Of a stretch of 64,000 bases of DNA, positions 53,479 to 61,739 are shown piece by piece. The position numbers and the translations under genes were made by a program. The DNA is from Fibrobacterota bacterium (GTDB taxonomy: Bacteria; Fibrobacterota; Fibrobacteria; UBA11236). The DNA is taken from contig JAQBPN010000127.1 of NCBI GenBank assembly GCA_028287505.1, positions 1 through 64,000 of the forward strand. Reading direction: 5' to 3'. Positions within the stretch are counted from its first letter, which is position 1, and the number at the start of each line of letters is the position of its first letter. The notes under the pieces are model-generated. The model searched no databases and was not told the DNA's origin. It worked only from the letters and a program-made list of their open reading frames with translations.

Positions 53479-54327
53479 TTGCCCGAGGTCGGCAACTATT
53501 TCCAAGGCATCGTATCTTCGCAACCGGAGCTGCCCCGGAACCTCATTCTTTTCCGCCGCGATCGGGCGGCTATGCTCGGACTGGAGCACGATTACCATTT
53601 CCGCTTCGTCCTCATCGTCAACCTGCGCACCGTAGGTTCCGTGGTGGTCGACAAACGGAGCTTCGAATTGCAGCCCGGCGAGACTTTGCTGATTTTTCCG
53701 AACCAATTCCATCACTACCACTCGGTGCGCTCCGAATCCATCTGCTGGTTGTTCGTCACCTTCGAGTGCAGCTCCCACGAGGGCCTCGCGACTCTGCGGA
53801 ACCGGATCCATCGCATGTCGGATGCATGCCTCGGATATCTGGAGCATCTGGTCGCGCGGTACGCGGAGCAGGTCGGAACCTCCCCGGGTTCCGCCGTCAA
53901 GAAGGATGGCGGCGCGTCGATGAATATCCTCATGGGGCTGGTGCTGCTGGACCTGATGAAGCAGGATGGGCGCTCCGGCAGCCGGGCCGGCGCCATGCGG
54001 CCTTCCATCATCGATCAAATCACCCTTTACGTCTGGGACAATTTCGATAAGGATCTGAAGCGCTCGGATCTGAAGGAAAAGTTCCCGTATTCGGAGAGCC
54101 ATTTGCGCATGCTTTTCCGCAAGCGCATGGGAATGAGCCTGGGGGCTTACATCCAGAAGGTGAGGATGAATCGCGCGCAGTCGCTGCTGGTGGGTTCGAG
54201 CCTGAGCGTTTCGGAAGCGGGGCTGCTCTGCGGATACGCATCGTTGCACAGTTTCAGCAGAGCGTTCAAGAAAATGCTGGGGCTGTCCCCTTTGGCCTAT
54301 AAGAACCTGAACGCGGGCAAATATTAA
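53479..54327 (+). CDS. AraC-family transcriptional regulator
   Basis: About 282 residues. No ATG or GTG precedes the conserved part; TTG 53479 is the only standard start and GAAGGA abuts it, so the true start is uncertain (the frame is open further 5'). The N-terminal cupin-type sensor domain has VDKRSFELQPGETLLIFPNQFHHYH. The C-terminal AraC DNA-binding domain (~185-282) has two helix-turn-helix parts (KEKFPYSESHLRMLFRKRMG; VSEAGLLCGYASLHSFSRAFKKMLGLSPLAY). It converges on the xylFGH-type transporter genes, 30 bases apart, and is the natural candidate regulator, with a sugar as effector. Confidence 0.9.
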   Translation: MPEVGNYFQGIVSSQPELPRNLILFRRDRAAMLGLEHDYHFRFVLIVNLRTVGSVVVDKRSFELQPGETLLIFPNQFHHYHSVRSESICWLFVTFECSSHEGLATLRNRIHRMSDACLGYLEHLVARYAEQVGTSPGSAVKKDGGASMNILMGLVLLDLMKQDGRSGSRAGAMRPSIIDQITLYVWDNFDKDLKRSDLKEKFPYSESHLRMLFRKRMGMSLGAYIQKVRMNRAQSLLVGSSLSVSEAGLLCGYASLHSFSRAFKKMLGLSPLAYKNLNAGKY

Positions 54328-54357
54328 GCGGGTTTAATGTATCACACCCTCTAAGCG

Positions 54358-55428
54358 CTATCTCCGGTGCCGCCACCTCAGATCCGCGGTCACGGCCGCG
54401 ACCAGGATCGTGCCTTTGATGATGGGCTGCCAGAACGCCTCCGTATTCAGAAGGCTCATTCCGTTGTCCAGGGAGGCCATGACCGTGGCGCCGAGGATGG
54501 CTCCCCAAACGCTTCCCCTGCCGCCGAGCAGGGAGGTTCCCCCGATGACGGCGGCGGCGATGGCGTCCAGCTCCAGCATCTTTCCCGCATCCGCCGAGGC
54601 CGCTCCGACGCGCGCGGTCAGCACCACTCCCGCCGAAGCCGAAACGGCGCCCATGATTGTGAAGATGGCGATGATGCGCTTGTTGATGGGAACGCCGGCG
54701 TAGAAGGCTGCGTCGCGATTGCCGCCGATGGCATAGAGCTGGCGGCCGAAGGCGGTGTGCTCGGCCAAGACCCAGAAACAGGCGGCGAGCAGCAGCATCA
54801 ACAGCACCGGAAGCGGCAGGCCCTGGTAGGCGTTGAACAAAGCCGCCACGCCCACGGCCATCACTGCGGATAGTCCCCAGACCAGCAAGCCTTTGCCGCG
54901 CTTGACCTGCCACAGGCACACCGCCGACCCGGCGGCGCCCAAAGCCCAAGTGGCCGACTTGGGCAGGAATTCCTGGCCGATCCTGAGGAAGCCCGCGGGC
55001 GGGACGATGGATACGCCTTTGGTGAGCCCCAGCAGGATGCCCTGGAAAATCAACATGCCTCCCAGCGTTACGATGAACGGGGGGACGCCGAAGCGGGACA
55101 CCACCACGCCTTGGGAAAATCCGAGGGTCGCGCCCAGGGTCAGGGCGATGGCGATGGAAAGCGCTACTCCCAAGCCGAGATTGGTGCAGCCCATGGCCGC
55201 CACGGCGCCGCAGAGTCCGGCCAGCGAGCCGGCGGAAAGATCGATTTGGCCGGAAACGATCAGGAGGACGATTCCCGTGGTCGCGATCGCGGTCACGGCC
55301 ATCTGCCGGGACAGCAGCGCGAGATTGCGCGGGCTCAGGAACACGCCGTCGGTGGTAATGGAGAAGGCCGCCCAAACCAGGATCAGCGCGCCCAACATAC
55401 CCAATGTCTGCCAACTTATTTTTGTCAT
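54358..55428 (-). CDS. xylH: Sugar ABC transporter permease (XylH/RbsC type)
   Basis: 356 residues, about ten TM segments, of the BPD_transp_2 family (MAVTAIATTGIVLLIVSGQIDLSAGSLAGL; AIAAAVIGGTSLLGGRGSVWGAILGATVMA). AGGAAG lies just before ATG 55428. Last gene of the three-gene importer; 43 bases after the ATPase stop. Assigned xylH rather than rbsC because the cognate binding protein is XylF-like; substrate is inferred. Confidence 0.88.
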   Translation of the reverse strand: MTKISWQTLGMLGALILVWAAFSITTDGVFLSPRNLALLSRQMAVTAIATTGIVLLIVSGQIDLSAGSLAGLCGAVAAMGCTNLGLGVALSIAIALTLGATLGFSQGVVVSRFGVPPFIVTLGGMLIFQGILLGLTKGVSIVPPAGFLRIGQEFLPKSATWALGAAGSAVCLWQVKRGKGLLVWGLSAVMAVGVAALFNAYQGLPLPVLLMLLLAACFWVLAEHTAFGRQLYAIGGNRDAAFYAGVPINKRIIAIFTIMGAVSASAGVVLTARVGAASADAGKMLELDAIAAAVIGGTSLLGGRGSVWGAILGATVMASLDNGMSLLNTEAFWQPIIKGTILVAAVTADLRWRHRR

Positions 55429-55471
55429 AACTTCCTTGTAATCCCTGACCGGGCGGGGCCGGGTCGCTTTG

Positions 55472-57061
55472 CTAGCCGGCCGTGGCCGCGTGCATCACGG
55501 CGACCTGGCTGAATTGATCGCGTTCCAGCAGGGCCGTTTGCCGTCCGCCGCTGAGCACGATGAGCCTGTGGCTGAGGCCCAGGAGTTCCGAGAGGTCCGA
55601 TGAGGCGACCACGACGCTCATCCCTTTGGCCGCGAAATCCCGGATCAGCGCGTGGATCTCGGCCTTGGAGCCCACATCGATGCCGCGGGTGGGCTCGTCC
55701 AGCAAGAGGATCGACGGCCCGGTCTTCAGCCATTTGGCGATGACGATTTTTTGCTGGTTGCCGCCGGAAAGGCTTCCCGCCTCGACTTCCAAGCTTGCCG
55801 CCCTCACCTGCAGGCTCGCGGCGATCTCCGCCGCCTCCCTGCGCAGGGAGGGCCAATTGAGCAGTCCCCGCCGTTGATAGGCGGGAAGCGTGGCCAGGGC
55901 GATGTTCTCGTTGAGGCTGGCGCAAAGCACCAGGCCCTGCCCCTTGCGATCCTCGCTGACCAGGGCCATTCCGTGCGCCATGGCTTCCCGGGGACCCTGG
56001 AAAGGTCCTCGCCAGGGAGAATCGCCCCGCCGCAAGCGTCCCGTATTGAGGGTGCGGGCGGCTCCGAAAAGGCTGGTCAATAGGGCGGTGCGGCCCGAAC
56101 CCATCAATCCGGCGATACCGAGGATCTCGCCGGGATGGAGGTCGAAGCTGATGTCTTCCACCGCGAACCTGCCGGGGATGCTGGGATGCGCCAGCGACCA
56201 ATGTTCCACCGTCAGGGAGGCGGCCGTCTTGCCCTTTACGGGCGCGGGCGCGTGCAACGCGTCCTCGGCGAGCGCGCGGCCGACCATGGCTTCCACCACG
56301 CTGGACCGGGTCCAACCGGAGGCCGGGCCGGAGGCGACGGTTTTTCCGTCCCGCAGCACGGTGATGGTATCGGAGATCGCGAAGACCTCTTCCAGGCGAT
56401 GGCTCACATAGAGGCATCCCACGCCCTGGTCCACCAGGGTGCGGACGAGGGCGTTCAATTTTTCGGCATCCGAGGCGGTCAGGGCGGCGGTGGGTTCGTC
56501 CAGGATCAGGACGCGGGCTTCTTTATCCAGGGCCTTGGCGATTTCCACCAGCTGCTGTCGCCCCACGCTGAGCGAGGCGACCAGGGCATTCGGGTTCTCA
56601 TCGAGGCCGACGCGTTGCATGGCGATGACGCAACGGCGCTGCATCTCCTCCTTCCGCAACAAGCCGTATCGGCTCAGCTCGCGGCCCAGGAACATGTTTT
56701 CGAAAATGGAGAGTTCGGGAACCAGGGCCAGTTCCTGAGCCACCAGCGCGATGCCGGCGGCGTCCGCATCGGCGGGGGAAAGCATGTGTAGCGGGCCGGA
56801 TTCGCCCTTGAGATCGCCTCCGTAGCTGCCGAAAGGATGGCAGCCCGCCAGGATTTTCAGCAAGGTGCTCTTTCCGGCGCCGTTCTCCCCGCAAAGCGCG
56901 TGGACCTCGCTCCGTTTCAAGGACAAATCCACGCCGGCCAGGGCCAGCACACCGGGAAACTGTTTGGTTAACCCGATGGCCTGCAGTAGGTCATTATTTT
57001 GCGGCAGTCTGGTTTTCCTTGGGAACGTTCTTGTAAACGTCTTCTTTTTTCTGGAAGCCAT
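55472..57061 (-). CDS. xylG: Sugar ABC transporter ATP-binding protein, duplicated (XylG/RbsA type)
   Basis: 529 residues, two fused nucleotide-binding domains. Domain 1 has Walker A GENGAGKSTLLKIL, signature LSVGRQQLVEIAKAL and Walker B VLILDEPTAAL. Domain 2 has the degenerate Walker A GLMGSGRTALL usual for this family, signature LSGGNQQKIVIAKWL and Walker B ILLLDEPTRGID. The start is problematic: ATG 57061 lies 68 bases inside xylF and has no Shine-Dalgarno. The family's usual start (around LLQAIGLTKQF) has no ATG, GTG or TTG, so a CTG start near 57010 is an alternative. Confidence 0.9.
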   Translation of the reverse strand: MASRKKKTFTRTFPRKTRLPQNNDLLQAIGLTKQFPGVLALAGVDLSLKRSEVHALCGENGAGKSTLLKILAGCHPFGSYGGDLKGESGPLHMLSPADADAAGIALVAQELALVPELSIFENMFLGRELSRYGLLRKEEMQRRCVIAMQRVGLDENPNALVASLSVGRQQLVEIAKALDKEARVLILDEPTAALTASDAEKLNALVRTLVDQGVGCLYVSHRLEEVFAISDTITVLRDGKTVASGPASGWTRSSVVEAMVGRALAEDALHAPAPVKGKTAASLTVEHWSLAHPSIPGRFAVEDISFDLHPGEILGIAGLMGSGRTALLTSLFGAARTLNTGRLRRGDSPWRGPFQGPREAMAHGMALVSEDRKGQGLVLCASLNENIALATLPAYQRRGLLNWPSLRREAAEIAASLQVRAASLEVEAGSLSGGNQQKIVIAKWLKTGPSILLLDEPTRGIDVGSKAEIHALIRDFAAKGMSVVVASSDLSELLGLSHRLIVLSGGRQTALLERDQFSQVAVMHAATAG

Positions 57062-58028
57062 CGGCGACGATGGTGGCCATCATGTTGTCCTTGTCGACGC
57101 TCATGGGGACCAGGAGAATGCTGGGCACGTCCTTCTTGCCGTTGGGAACCATGGTGGTCTTTTCGGTGAGCGGCTCGTTCTTGGCCATCGCCACGGCCAT
57201 TTCGGCGGCCTTGTACGCTTCTTCGGTTAAGGACTTGTAGATGGTCATGGACTGGGTGCCCTCGGCAATCCGCTGGCAAGCGGCGAGGTCCGCGTCCTGT
57301 CCCGTAACCAGCACCTTGCCTGCCAGTTTCTGTTCGGCCAAAGCCTGGATGGCGCCGCCGGCCATGCCGTCGTTGGAGGCCAGAACCGCGTCCACCTTGT
57401 TTCCGGTGCGGGTCAAGGTATTCTCCATGATCTTGAGCGCTTCCACGGGAAGCCAATCCTTGGCCCATTGATCGCCCACGATCTTGATGTCGCCCCGGTC
57501 GATATAGGGTTTCAGCACTTCCATCTGCCCCTGGCGCAGGAGCGCGGCGTTGTTGTCGGTGGGGGCGCCTTCGATGATCACGTAATTTCCCTTGGGCAAT
57601 TTCTTCACCAGGTACTCGGCCTGCCGGGCGCCTACGCCGACGGCATCGATGGAAACGTATAGATCCAGGTCGCTGTTCATAATCAGGCGGTCATAGGCGA
57701 TCACCTTCACGCCTGCTTTGTGGGATGCGTCCACGATGGTGGCCGCGGTGGTGCCGTTATGGGGGATCACCACCAGCACGCTGGCTCCCTGGGTCAGCAG
57801 GTTTTCCGCCTGGGAGTTCATGGTGGCGTCGCTGCCGTTGGCAACCTGCACCAGCACCTGGGCGCCCAGCTCTCCGCAACGCTTCACGAATGCGTCCCTA
57901 TCGTGCTGCCAGCGCTCGGTCTGCAGAGTATCCATCAATAGACCAATTTTGATGGTCTTGTTCTTCGAATCGCATCCCTGCAGCAGGGCAAGCAGGCACA
58001 ATGCCAGGATTTTCGGTCGCATGAACAT
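56994..58028 (-). CDS. xylF: Sugar-binding lipoprotein of ABC importer (XylF-like)
   Basis: 344 residues from ATG 58028 (AGAGGTGAT 6 bases upstream). Signal peptide with lipobox LLQGC (Cys ~19). Periplasmic-binding-protein type 1 fold typical of XylF: IKIGLLMDTLQTERWQHDRDAF, NGSDATMNSQAENLLTQGASVLVV, VKVIAYDRLIMNSDLDLYVS, VDAVLASNDGMAGGAIQAL, KVLVTGQDADLAACQRI. Delivers a monosaccharide, probably xylose, to XylGH. First gene of the operon; promoter within 58029-58150. Confidence 0.92.
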   Translation of the reverse strand: MFMRPKILALCLLALLQGCDSKNKTIKIGLLMDTLQTERWQHDRDAFVKRCGELGAQVLVQVANGSDATMNSQAENLLTQGASVLVVIPHNGTTAATIVDASHKAGVKVIAYDRLIMNSDLDLYVSIDAVGVGARQAEYLVKKLPKGNYVIIEGAPTDNNAALLRQGQMEVLKPYIDRGDIKIVGDQWAKDWLPVEALKIMENTLTRTGNKVDAVLASNDGMAGGAIQALAEQKLAGKVLVTGQDADLAACQRIAEGTQSMTIYKSLTEEAYKAAEMAVAMAKNEPLTEKTTMVPNGKKDVPSILLVPMSVDKDNMMATIVADGFQKKEDVYKNVPKENQTAAK

Positions 58029-58422
58029 GTATCACCTCTGGATTTGATATGCCGTCGCGCCCTAAAGAAACCGTCGGGCCCGGGTTAATTTAACAAAGCC
58101 GTTCCATCACCGTCATTTCCAGGCGGGTACGGATCCCGGGATCCGGGGCCTCCCGGGCCCGGTCCGTAATCGGCCCGGCGCGGACGGATCGCGGCGCGGG
58201 GGCGGCGGATGGTCCGCAATTCCGGAAAAACGCGGCCCTGGGCCTGTGGATCCCGGGTTGCGGGGTTTGAGGCTTCGGTTTACGGCGGATTGGGCCGGCC
58301 GGAAAGGATCATTCCCTAATTTGAAACCTTGGGATTTATTATTCGGGGATTGAGGTTAGTTTTTACATGGGGGACGATTGAGGCTTTCCATCGTTTTGAT
58401 CCATTCAGGGTATAGGAGCACC
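58029..58422. other. Divergent intergenic region between xylF and the GH20 gene
   Basis: 394 bases. The half near xylF has the palindrome GTTAA-T-TTAAC (58084-58094), a possible regulator site. The middle is extremely GC-rich with palindromes, notably the 14-bp GGATCCCGGGATCC (58131-58144). The last ~110 bases are A/T-rich and should carry the GH20 promoter. No gene or RNA recognised. Confidence 0.55.
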
Positions 58423-60186
58423 ATGACTCAGTATCGTTCTTCAGGCATGTATCTCGTTTTGGCCGTGCTTGCGTTTTTCGGCGGGAAAACGGGAGCCGCA
58501 GTGAATATCATCCCCCTTCCGAATACGGTGACGTTGGGTGCAGGCACTTTGGCTTTCGATGCGGCGGCGGCGGTTCCCATTTACAGGGATGCGTCATCGG
58601 ACTCGACCCTGCCTTGGGTCGAGAAGCTTTTCAAGAACGCGAAACTCACGACCTCACGGGTCCAGAGCGCTGCCGCGGCAAAGGTGGTCATCAACATGGC
58701 TCCCGACGCGGCCTTGGGCGCGGAAGGCTACAAGCTGAGCATCACGGCGACCCAGATCGTCATCACCGCCCCCACCTTGACCGGCCAGTTCTACGCCATC
58801 CAGTCCTTGCGTCAGGTGTTCCCCGTGAGCATCGAGGATTCTCTCGCCGCGAAGGTCGCCATCGCCTTGCCGGTGCTGGAAATCACCGACAAGCCGCGCT
58901 TCGAATACCGCGGCTGCATGATTGATCCGGTCCGCCACTTCCTGCCGCTGCCCTACCTCTACGAGCAAATCGATCGCATGGCCCTCTACAAGATGAATCG
59001 CCTTCACCTGTTGCTGAGCAATGACCAGGGATGGCGGATTGAAAGCAAGGTGTTCCCGCTCTTGCACGAGAAGGGATCCGTCACCCAGGTCGGCGGCGGC
59101 CAGCCCGCGGCCGGCGTGCGGTGGTATTACACCCAGGATGAAATGCGCGCCGTGGTCAAGTATGCGGCCTTGCGGAAAATCAAAATCATACCGGAAATCG
59201 ACATGCCCGGGCATTGCACGGCCATGGTCGTCTGTTATCCCAAGCTGGGCACCTACGGCAAGAACTCCAGCGACAATTCGAATCCGACCTTCACGGCCGG
59301 CATCCGTTCCAACGAGGACGTGCAGATCAGCACCATGAACATCAAGAGCACGGACGCGGACCGCCCTTATGTGCTTAACTTCATCGGCCAACTCTGGCGG
59401 GAAATGGCCACCATTTTCCCGGGCGATCAATACCAGATGGGCGGCGATGAGTGGGCCTTCAGCCTGGACGCCTTCAACTACGCGACCTTCGTGAAAGAGG
59501 TCCAGGACACCCTCACGAAAATCGGCAAGCGGACCGTCGCTTGGGACGAAGTGAAGTCCAACGGTGGCCTCAGGGCGGGCAATTGGTCCCAGGATTGGCA
59601 CCAGGGCAGCGCCAATGTCGGCGATATCGCCTCGAACTGCAACGCCTTCTATCTCGATCATCATAACGAAGCCAATGACGGGGCCAATGTCCTGACGTGG
59701 TGCGGTAATGAAGTGACGCTGGCGACCGTGTATTCGGCGCCGACCAGCAATACCCTGAAAGGCGTGGAAGCCATCATGTTCGCGGAGCGGCTGATCACCT
59801 ATCCCGATCATTGGGATCGCCAGATCTGGCCCCGCATCACCGCCGTCGCCGAAGTCGGCTGGGTTCCCGCCAATAATGCATTGGCGGGATACATGACCCG
59901 CTTGGGGTCCCATGGCGCGCGGTTTTCCGCCATGGGCATCAAGTATTTCAGCACCCACTACGCCAATCTGACCTGGCAAACCGCTCCGCTTCATGCCGGA
60001 ATGATCAATCTGTATGGCGGTTTCGTTCCGGAAATCACCCCGGATGCCACGGCCATCCGCCCGGTCGCCCGCGCCCAGGCTCCCGCCATGGGCAAGCGTG
60101 CGCAGGGATTCAATTCCCTGGGTCAACGGATTCGCCTGACTTCGGCCGGTTTTCCTGAAACGGCGCCCGCTTTCGTTAAGCCCTAG
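58423..60186 (+). CDS. GH20 beta-N-acetylhexosaminidase, secreted
   Basis: 587 residues from ATG 58423 (TAGGAG upstream). Signal peptide (YLVLAVLAFFGGKTGAA). Residues ~25-160: GH20 N-terminal domain. Residues ~165-510: catalytic (beta/alpha)8 barrel with FEYRGCMIDPVRHF, MALYKMNRLHLLLSNDQGWRIE and the catalytic Asp-Glu pair in QMGGDEW. The last ~50 residues (RAQAPAMGKRAQGFNSLGQRI...) resemble a short sorting-type tail. Removes terminal N-acetylhexosamine from chitin- or glycan-derived oligosaccharides. Followed 83 bases later by a beta-barrel protein. Confidence 0.93.
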   Translation: MTQYRSSGMYLVLAVLAFFGGKTGAAVNIIPLPNTVTLGAGTLAFDAAAAVPIYRDASSDSTLPWVEKLFKNAKLTTSRVQSAAAAKVVINMAPDAALGAEGYKLSITATQIVITAPTLTGQFYAIQSLRQVFPVSIEDSLAAKVAIALPVLEITDKPRFEYRGCMIDPVRHFLPLPYLYEQIDRMALYKMNRLHLLLSNDQGWRIESKVFPLLHEKGSVTQVGGGQPAAGVRWYYTQDEMRAVVKYAALRKIKIIPEIDMPGHCTAMVVCYPKLGTYGKNSSDNSNPTFTAGIRSNEDVQISTMNIKSTDADRPYVLNFIGQLWREMATIFPGDQYQMGGDEWAFSLDAFNYATFVKEVQDTLTKIGKRTVAWDEVKSNGGLRAGNWSQDWHQGSANVGDIASNCNAFYLDHHNEANDGANVLTWCGNEVTLATVYSAPTSNTLKGVEAIMFAERLITYPDHWDRQIWPRITAVAEVGWVPANNALAGYMTRLGSHGARFSAMGIKYFSTHYANLTWQTAPLHAGMINLYGGFVPEITPDATAIRPVARAQAPAMGKRAQGFNSLGQRIRLTSAGFPETAPAFVKP

Positions 60187-60256
60187 CGGCATCACGCCTC
60201 CCGCATCCGGACCGTCCAGAACCGGAGCGGGAGGTACTCGTTTTGAACATTCTTCC

Positions 60257-60272
60257 AAAGGAGTTCGCGTTG
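60257..60272 (+). promoter_or_regulatory. Ribosome-binding site deciding a TTG start
   Basis: AAAGGAG (60257-60263), 6 bases, then TTG at 60270. This favours TTG 60270 over the in-frame TTG at 60243, which has no such site, and places a normal signal peptide at the N-terminus. Confidence 0.75.
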
Positions 60273-61694
60273 AACTTGTCTTCTTCCTACCATGCATTGA
60301 TTGTCTGTGCGTGCCTGTTAGGGTCGCAATTCACGGCCCATGCCGCCGACACCGAAGCGCCCGCCGAGGAAACCTTCTCCATCGTTCCCCATGGCTTCGC
60401 GGGCATCCAATCCTTTCGCGTCAACCGCTTCAAGAACGGCGGCCTGGATTACCCCAGCGAAATCTTCAACAACTCGGTGCTCAATTTCACCTTCGATCTG
60501 CTTTCCGGAAAGCACTTGAGCATCCGGGCGGGCATGGAAGGTTATGTGAATTTCAGCACGATTCCCTATGACAAGTTGGGAACGGTCGGCTCGGGCGCCA
60601 CGGAAGTGGCCGGCCCGCTCTGGTCCTGGTACATGGCCCAGGGTGAAATGTCTTATTCGCTCGGGGAGAAGGATGATGATTTCCACGGCGATATCGGAGT
60701 CGGCTTGTTTCCCTACAAGTACAACGAAGACGCCCGCAACCTGGGGGAATACATGTTCCGCTCGGGAACCTATCCCGGCTGGCTGCTCACGACCTTCGAC
60801 TGGACCTCCACGCGCCTTACCGGCATACGGTTCAGCAGCACCCTATTCAACAAATGGCATAATGACATCATGCTCACCACGGAAATGGAATGGTTCCCCT
60901 TCTACGATCTTTCCCTCTCCTGGATCAGCAACCTGCCCGTGGGCAAGGTGCTGGACGTGGGCTGGGGCGTCGATTTCGCGCGCTTCCTGCCGGCCAACGA
61001 CGATCTCACCACGCCTCCGATTACCCAGCTCGGCGATAAGCGGATCACCAACTACTACACCTCGGGTTGCGACGCCACGAGTGCCAATTGCGACACCTCG
61101 TTCTACACCTTCACCGGCATAAAGCTGATGGGGCGGTTCGATTTCGATCCCAAGCGCTTCTTCGTTACGGAAACCAAGGATGAACTATTCAGCCTGGGAA
61201 AAGAGGATGGGAAGATTTTCGGGGAAGTGGCCGTGCTCGGCCTGAAAAACCAGGGAACGTTGTATCATGATGTCAAACAGCGCATGCCGGTCATGTTCGG
61301 CGTCAATATCCCGACCTTCAACCTCTTGGACGTGCTGGCCTTCCAGATGGAATATTATGCCATGCCTTATCCGAACGACTATTCCTATCAAGTCGAATTC
61401 GTCTCGGCAGGAGTCCCCCAGCCCACCAAGGGCTACCAGTACGGGAATCCGGATGTCAAGTACACCACCGCCAATGCCAATACCGGTCAGGCCAACTACT
61501 ATGCCAAGCACCATTGGTATTGGTCGGTATATTCCAGACGTTGGTTGGGAAAGCACCTGGCCATCGTGGCCCAGGCCTCGCGCGATCATTGGAGAACCAG
61601 CACGCCGTATTCCAACAAGCGTGATTTCGAAGAAGCGCTTTCCGATCCCGCTAAGCAGTGGTATGCCGCGCTCAAGATCGTGTCCGTCTGGTAA
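60270..61694 (+). CDS. Outer-membrane beta-barrel protein, unknown function
   Basis: 474 residues from TTG 60270 (see the ribosome site). Signal peptide ending TAHA (residue ~26). The mature protein is a run of amphipathic strands rich in Trp, Tyr and Phe (LWSWYMAQGEMSYSLG, GWLLTTFDWTSTRLTGIRF, EMEWFPFYDLSLSWIS, HWYWSVYSRRWLGKHLAIVAQ), ending AALKIVSVW with a terminal aromatic as expected for BAM-inserted barrels. An internal CDATSANC loop could form a disulfide. Might be an oligosaccharide porin paired with the GH20 enzyme (inference from position only). Confidence 0.78.
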   Translation: MNLSSSYHALIVCACLLGSQFTAHAADTEAPAEETFSIVPHGFAGIQSFRVNRFKNGGLDYPSEIFNNSVLNFTFDLLSGKHLSIRAGMEGYVNFSTIPYDKLGTVGSGATEVAGPLWSWYMAQGEMSYSLGEKDDDFHGDIGVGLFPYKYNEDARNLGEYMFRSGTYPGWLLTTFDWTSTRLTGIRFSSTLFNKWHNDIMLTTEMEWFPFYDLSLSWISNLPVGKVLDVGWGVDFARFLPANDDLTTPPITQLGDKRITNYYTSGCDATSANCDTSFYTFTGIKLMGRFDFDPKRFFVTETKDELFSLGKEDGKIFGEVAVLGLKNQGTLYHDVKQRMPVMFGVNIPTFNLLDVLAFQMEYYAMPYPNDYSYQVEFVSAGVPQPTKGYQYGNPDVKYTTANANTGQANYYAKHHWYWSVYSRRWLGKHLAIVAQASRDHWRTSTPYSNKRDFEEALSDPAKQWYAALKIVSVW

Positions 61695-61714
61695 GCGGCC
61701 CCGCTTCCCGGGCC

Positions 61715-61739
61715 GCCGTCCTCACAGCTTGAGGACGGC
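61715..61739. terminator. Hairpin at convergent ends of the beta-barrel gene and hemL
   Basis: GCCGTCCTCA-CAGCT-TGAGGACGGC, a perfect 10-bp stem overlapping the last codons of hemL. It lacks a clear T tract, so terminator function is uncertain. Confidence 0.5.
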
